Source: a bacterium (lineage in GTDB: Bacteria > Patescibacteriota > Minisyncoccia > Phycocordibacterales > 2-02-FULL-43-11). Taken from it: a stretch of 10,065 nt of DNA. Within the stretch, counting starts at the first letter, position 1, and the number at the start of each line of letters is the position of its first letter. Positions 6,223-10,065 of the stretch are shown piece after piece. The notes under the pieces were generated by a model, which was given only the letters and a program-made list of their open reading frames with translations, made no database searches and was not told the origin of the DNA. A program made the position numbers and the translations under genes. The stretch covers positions 1 to 10,065 of the forward strand of contig JAKAHN010000019.1 in the NCBI GenBank assembly GCA_021814895.1, written 5' to 3'.

Positions 6223-6960
6223 ATGATTTTAAATTTAGAACGATATAAAAAAGATATTGAAAAACTCGTGCAAGATGGGGGTAATTTATCGGAACTTTTA
6301 AAAGGCGAGAATGATAATTTATTGAGATTTAGAGAAGAATATGAAATTTGGTATTCGGAGGCATTGTATTTAGTAAAAGTGGTTCTGCCCGACAGATTAG
6401 ATGACTTTAAGAATTATTACGAAAATAAGAAAAATGATGCGTTGAAAAAGGCTATAACTTATACACCGCCAAGAAGTGAAGGGATGATGGTTGAGTTTGA
6501 TTATAAACCCGCGAAACAGATTGATTTTGCAAAATCACTTTTTGTTAACCAGTTAAATATAATTAAATCGTGTCAAAAAAGATTTGAAAGTTCACTTTTT
6601 GATATAAAACAATTAATGCAAGCCGATTTATTTGATTCTGAACTGGAAACAGCAAAAGAGTTAAATAAAAAAGGATTTAATCGTGGGGCCGGAGCAATCG
6701 CTGGCGTCGTTTTAGAAAAACATTTATCTGAAGTTTGTGATAACCATAATGTCAAAATTTTAAAAAAGAACCCAACAATAAACGACTACAATCAACCCAT
6801 AAAAGATGCTGATATTATTGAAGTTAAAGATTGGCGTTTTATTCAACGATTAGCTGATTTGAGAAATTTATGTGATCACGATAAAAAAATAGAACCAAAA
6901 CAGGAAGACATTGAAGAATTGATTGCCGGAGTCGAAAAAGTATCAAAAACGATATTTTAA
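6223..6960 (+). CDS. HEPN-motif protein inside the R-M operon (245 aa)
   Basis: The protein appears all-helical and has two parts. Residues 1-130 are a charged helical region with no motif I recognise. Residues about 138-245 resemble a HEPN domain: an amphipathic helix GFNRGAGAIAGVVLEKHLSEVC (151-172), then a second helix with LADLRNLCDH, where R214-N215-x3-H219 is the Rx4-6H signature of HEPN RNases. In such proteins the arginine and histidine of two subunits form a metal-independent RNA-cutting site, seen in toxins, RloC/PrrC anticodon nucleases and Cas proteins. It lies five bases after mod and ten before res, so it should be co-expressed with them. That suggests a part in defence, perhaps RNA cleavage when restriction fails, or a structural role in the complex. 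The motif is visible; RNase activity is inferred. Some HEPN-like proteins are inactive, and the N-terminal half remains unexplained. Confidence 0.8.
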   Translation: MILNLERYKKDIEKLVQDGGNLSELLKGENDNLLRFREEYEIWYSEALYLVKVVLPDRLDDFKNYYENKKNDALKKAITYTPPRSEGMMVEFDYKPAKQIDFAKSLFVNQLNIIKSCQKRFESSLFDIKQLMQADLFDSELETAKELNKKGFNRGAGAIAGVVLEKHLSEVCDNHNVKILKKNPTINDYNQPIKDADIIEVKDWRFIQRLADLRNLCDHDKKIEPKQEDIEELIAGVEKVSKTIF

Positions 6961-6970
6961 ATGAAAAATT

Positions 6971-9205
6971 ATGTGGATAGAATTTAAAAATTATCAAGAA
7001 AATGCCGTTGTTGATCTCAAACGTGAGACCAACAGGCTTTTAGATACAGATGGCAACAAGGTATTGATTTTTAAGGCACCGACCGGCTCTGGTAAAACAC
7101 TTATGATGGCAGAATTTTTGAAAAGATTAGTTGATTCTCGCATAGATGGTAAAAAGTTTTCGTTTATTTGGATTGCCGTCAACAAATTACACGACCAAAG
7201 TCGAAATAATCTTAAAAAATATTATGACCAAAATGGGGTAGGAATAAAATGTTCATATTTTGATGATTTGGATGACCGCAGAATTGGCGAGAATGAGATT
7301 CTATTTTTAAATTGGGCAAGTATTAATAAAAAAGATAATTTATACGTACGGGCGAATGAACGAGACAACAACCTTTCAAATATTATTGCCCGCACAAAAG
7401 ACGAGGGCAGAATAACCTTTCTTATTATAGATGAGAGCCATCATACAGCTAATAGCGAGAAGTCAAAAGAATTAATACAGGATATTGGCCCGAAAATTAC
7501 GATAGAAGTTTCTGCTACTCCGCAACTTAATAATGCTAACAGAATTGTTGAGGTGGAACTTAAAGATGTAAAAGACGAGGAAATGATAAAGAAAGAAATC
7601 ATAATTAATCCCGGATTTGAGAACTATATAATTGATAAGAAAAAGAGCGATCAATCAGCCGATGAACTTGTGTTAGAAAGTGCAATAAAAAAACGGCTTG
7701 AATTACGGAAAAAGCTTGAAGCGGAGAACTCGGATGTAAATCCTTTGTTGTTAATTCAATTGCCAGATGCGATGCAGGGCGTGGCTGATAAAAAGGATGA
7801 GATTATTGCTTTACTTAAGAAATTTGGTTATACGACGGAGAATGGCAGGCTCGCTATTTATCTCTCAGATAAAGATAATAAAATAAATCTGGCCAATATA
7901 GAGAAGAATGAAAATGAAGTTGAGATAATGATATTCAAACAGGCAATATCACTTGGTTGGGATTGTCCTCGAGCGACAATCTTGGTTTTATTTAGGCAAT
8001 GGCGAGAAGAAAATATCACTTTTTCCATCCAAACACTGGGCCGTATTATGCGTATGCCGGAACAAAGGCATTATTCAGATCAAGATTTAAATGTCGGTTA
8101 TGTATTTACTAGTTTACAAGACATAAAAGTTGCAGAAGATTTGTCTCGTGATTATATTACTACTTACACGGGGTATAGAATTAAAAATTATAAAAATCTC
8201 GGTTTAGTTTCTTATCACTCGAAACGTTTTAGAGAAGAAACTCGTCTTTCATCTGATTTTACTCCTCTTTTTATCGAAGCAGGCAAGAAGTTAAAACTTA
8301 AAGAAAAATTTTCATTTAAGCACAGCATATTAAAAACAAGTCTTATTGCTAGCGGTCATATTGCGGATGTCGATAAAGAAATGGCGAATATAGATAAAAA
8401 AGGTACTCTCGATATACCTAAAAATGAAGTTGAATTGCAAAATGCTTTTGATATGTTTGCTCGAAATAATCTTGCCCCATTTGAACCGGAACAACGTTCT
8501 ATCGGTCGCATAAAAAGTTCGATTTATTCATTTTTTGAGGCCTCTCGGAATGAAGATGAATGGCCCAAGATTCAAGCGGCCGTTCTTGCCGAGGAAAACC
8601 GACAAATAATGGTCGATGTTATCAATCTTACAAAAGAAATGTATCAAGAGGAGGTTGGTAAGGGGAAAAATGAATTGGTAAAAAATGAAGAGCCGTGGGA
8701 TATTCCTAAAGTAATAAATTATACATTGTCTTTTGCGAAAAAAGATTATAAAAAATCTGTAATACAACCTTATTACACAAAGAAATCTGGTATAGGGACG
8801 GCTAGTTTATTTGAAGAAGATAGCGATTTAGAAGTCGACTTTATTCAATATTTAGAAAAAGCAAAATCTATTGAGTGGTGGTTTAAGAATGGGACAAAAG
8901 ATGGATCATATTTTGCGGTACCACATACAGAGCATGGAATTGAAAAACCGTTTTATATTGATTTTGTAATAATGCAAAAAGATGGACACGTAGGCTTATT
9001 TGATACAAAAGGCGGGTTAACCGCTGAAACAGCTAAATCACGTGCCGAGGGGCTGGCAAAGTATATTGCCGAACAAAATAAAAAAGGTAAAAAACTTTAC
9101 GGAGGAATTGTATTAAAAGAAAAAAATAGTTGGCGTTATCATAACGGATTAAAATACGAATATAACCCTAACGACCTAAAAGACTGGAAGTTTTTAGAGT
9201 TATAG
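6971..9205 (+). CDS. res: Type III restriction endonuclease/helicase subunit (Res)
   Basis: This 744-residue superfamily 2 helicase-nuclease cuts DNA together with Mod. Motifs in order: an N-terminal Q-tip-like YQENAV; Walker A APTGSGKT (36-43); DESH box D154-H157; motif III SATP (181-184); SLGWDCPRA before motif VI, where QTLGRIMRMP (354-363) supplies the arginine fingers. The C-terminal nuclease has D664 in YIDFVIMQ and D678-T-K680 in GLFDTKGG, the PD-(D/E)XK set typical of type III Res. ATP hydrolysis drives switching and sliding along DNA until two complexes meet. At 744 residues it is shorter than EcoP15I Res (about 970), mainly between helicase and nuclease, but all catalytic motifs are kept, so it looks functional. 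The ATG at 6971 starts ten bases after the HEPN stop; there is no Shine-Dalgarno sequence. An ATG at 6961 is out of frame. Confidence 0.95.
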   Translation: MWIEFKNYQENAVVDLKRETNRLLDTDGNKVLIFKAPTGSGKTLMMAEFLKRLVDSRIDGKKFSFIWIAVNKLHDQSRNNLKKYYDQNGVGIKCSYFDDLDDRRIGENEILFLNWASINKKDNLYVRANERDNNLSNIIARTKDEGRITFLIIDESHHTANSEKSKELIQDIGPKITIEVSATPQLNNANRIVEVELKDVKDEEMIKKEIIINPGFENYIIDKKKSDQSADELVLESAIKKRLELRKKLEAENSDVNPLLLIQLPDAMQGVADKKDEIIALLKKFGYTTENGRLAIYLSDKDNKINLANIEKNENEVEIMIFKQAISLGWDCPRATILVLFRQWREENITFSIQTLGRIMRMPEQRHYSDQDLNVGYVFTSLQDIKVAEDLSRDYITTYTGYRIKNYKNLGLVSYHSKRFREETRLSSDFTPLFIEAGKKLKLKEKFSFKHSILKTSLIASGHIADVDKEMANIDKKGTLDIPKNEVELQNAFDMFARNNLAPFEPEQRSIGRIKSSIYSFFEASRNEDEWPKIQAAVLAEENRQIMVDVINLTKEMYQEEVGKGKNELVKNEEPWDIPKVINYTLSFAKKDYKKSVIQPYYTKKSGIGTASLFEEDSDLEVDFIQYLEKAKSIEWWFKNGTKDGSYFAVPHTEHGIEKPFYIDFVIMQKDGHVGLFDTKGGLTAETAKSRAEGLAKYIAEQNKKGKKLYGGIVLKEKNSWRYHNGLKYEYNPNDLKDWKFLEL

Positions 9206-9209
9206 CTTT

Positions 9210-9884
9210 ATGTCCTCTAATCTTTCTCAAAATCTCTACATAGTTTACGCCACTAATGAAAATTTTAGAGCAGACGTCCAATACATTAGAGAAAATATTC
9301 CGATAATTAAATTGTATGTCGACGGAGAGGGAATGGAAGATTACTCCTGTTTGTCTGAATCTATAAAAACGACAATCAGAATAAAAAATTTAGACGATAT
9401 TCATCAGTTTACGAAAAATTATGATAAGGCCATTTCTGATTTACGGTTAAAATATCATTTATCGCCGGCTTATCAAACTCCTTTAAAAGATTTTATCGAA
9501 CAGCGAGATATTATTAGTTATTCCGGTTTGCCGGAAGAACTTTGGCCGTTTAATATTGCTAATCCGACCAATCCCAAAGAAAAATTTACTGTTATTCGCT
9601 TGAATCCAGAAACGACCATAACTGAACTGCAAAAGAATTGGAATGAAATAAGACAAGCAGTCGTTAGATTGTCCGATTCTAAGCCCTTAAAAGCCTCGCC
9701 ACGGAACAATATCGCTCGAGACCTGGAAATATACGAATTACGCCAGGTAGGCAAGAAAGACAAGGAAATTGCTTCGATTATTAATGAAAAATATCCCGAT
9801 AAAATTCTCGGTTATCAAGACATCGCTAAAATTATTAAAAGGCTTTTGGATTATTCCAAGAAATTGACTGGACAAGCAAAATAA
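9210..9884 (+). CDS. Hypothetical protein with C-terminal helix-turn-helix-like region (224 aa)
   Basis: I do not recognise the family. The N-terminal 150 residues have mixed alpha/beta character with no catalytic motif I can see (YIVYATNENF, IPIIKLYVDG, FTVIRLNPETT). The C-terminal stretch about 168-219 reads as helices: IARDLEIYELRQVG, then KKDKEIASIINEKYP, then YQDIAKIIKRLLDYSKKL. The G-K-x-D-K-E-I-A spacing is that of a helix-turn-helix, so DNA binding is plausible. It begins four bases after the res stop and is followed by a terminator, so it is the last gene of the R-M operon. An operon-end DNA-binding protein could be an autoregulator acting on the inverted repeat at 4343-4401, or an accessory specificity factor. 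Both are inference. Start: the first ATG in frame; no Shine-Dalgarno sequence. Confidence 0.75.
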   Translation: MSSNLSQNLYIVYATNENFRADVQYIRENIPIIKLYVDGEGMEDYSCLSESIKTTIRIKNLDDIHQFTKNYDKAISDLRLKYHLSPAYQTPLKDFIEQRDIISYSGLPEELWPFNIANPTNPKEKFTVIRLNPETTITELQKNWNEIRQAVVRLSDSKPLKASPRNNIARDLEIYELRQVGKKDKEIASIINEKYPDKILGYQDIAKIIKRLLDYSKKLTGQAK

Positions 9885-9927
9885 TTTTGCCGGGGATATA
9901 TTGTCAAAATTTAATTCGTTATCATAG

Positions 9928-9956
9928 GACCATAAACACTAAGCTTATGGTTTTTT
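9928..9956 (+). terminator. Rho-independent terminator of the R-M operon
   Basis: ACCATAA (9929-9935) and TTATGGT (9945-9951) form a 7-bp stem, extendable by a G-T pair, with a nine-base loop. A run of six T (9951-9956) and then GTTTG follow. It lies about 45 bases after the last stop codon of the operon. Confidence 0.75.
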
Positions 9957-9983
9957 GTTTGTATCACCTTCTTTCTCACCATT

Positions 9984-10040
9984 TTCCGTTTTTTCGGACC
10001 CGGCGGATCCCCCGTGGGGGAGCCGGGCCGAAAAACGGAA
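9984..10040. repeat. 57-bp GC-rich imperfect inverted repeat
   Basis: Paired segments, outside to inside: TTCCG (9984-9988) with CGGAA (10036-10040); T6 (9989-9994) with A5 (10031-10035), one bulge; CGG (9995-9997) with CCG (10028-10030); CCCGGC (9999-10004) with GCCGGG (10022-10027); C5 (10009-10013) with G5 (10016-10020). GGAT on the left faces a single A on the right. No T-run follows on either strand, so it is not a normal intrinsic terminator. It may be a stable RNA leader structure, a protein-binding or recombination site, or one copy of a dispersed intergenic repeat. Bases 10041-10065 show nothing recognisable. Confidence 0.8.
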
Positions 10041-10065
10041 TGGCTGGATAGGCGTAAAGAAACAA

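Noticed and set aside
6961..6987. Nine-codon mini-ORF (TAA-ATG junction after the HEPN gene) overlapping the res start
   Set aside because: Too short and out of frame with res. It might aid translational coupling, but nothing else supports a peptide.
9984..10040. Reading the 57-bp inverted repeat as a Rho-independent terminator
   Set aside because: No T-run follows on either strand, and the operon already has a terminator at 9928-9956.

Overview
The window looks like a piece of a bacterial chromosome, most likely from the Candidate Phyla Radiation (Patescibacteria). The main clue is a DNA polymerase I N-terminus whose wording (a TGDLDTLQL block, a short hydrophilic lead-in before the IIIDGN strand) is of a kind I associate with that group. 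Other clues are the near absence of Shine-Dalgarno sequences and -10 boxes that sit directly on start codons. Several genes end in TGA at sensible points, so I see no reason to assume a recoded TGA. The taxon is an inference.

The left third (1 to about 2640, minus strand) is GC-richer backbone. It holds the 5' part of polA, cut by the window edge, and a 603-residue multi-pass membrane protein with a soluble C-terminus, perhaps a GT-C-type glycosyltransferase. Both appear to start from leaderless promoters with identical geometry. A small transcription unit follows (about 2974 down to 2644, minus strand): a textbook sigma-70 promoter, a Shine-Dalgarno-like site, a 67-codon ORF and a strong intrinsic terminator.

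From about 2980 to 9960 the DNA is clearly AT-richer. Hand counts of single 60-base lines give 55% GC at 121-180 and 30% at 5701-5760. This part reads as an acquired defence island. It has two divergent operons fired from one back-to-back promoter region (4342-4402) that is built on a perfect 13-bp inverted repeat. Rightward lies a four-gene type III restriction-modification operon: mod, a HEPN-motif protein, res, and an unrecognised protein with a C-terminal helix-turn-helix-like region. Its junctions are only 4-10 bp. Leftward lies a three-gene operon: a PD-(D/E)XK nuclease-like protein, a membrane-anchored protein, and a small three-helix membrane protein that is frameshifted at a run of nine A. 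It ends at a hairpin terminator with a GNRA loop.

The island ends on the right with an intrinsic terminator (9928-9956) and then an unusually GC-rich 57-bp imperfect inverted repeat (9984-10040). Working model: Mod methylates host DNA and Mod+Res cut unmodified DNA. The HEPN protein may be a second, RNA-directed layer of defence. The leftward nuclease/membrane operon is a candidate uncharacterised partner or independent system under shared control. No tRNA, rRNA, CRISPR array, transposase or integrase was seen.
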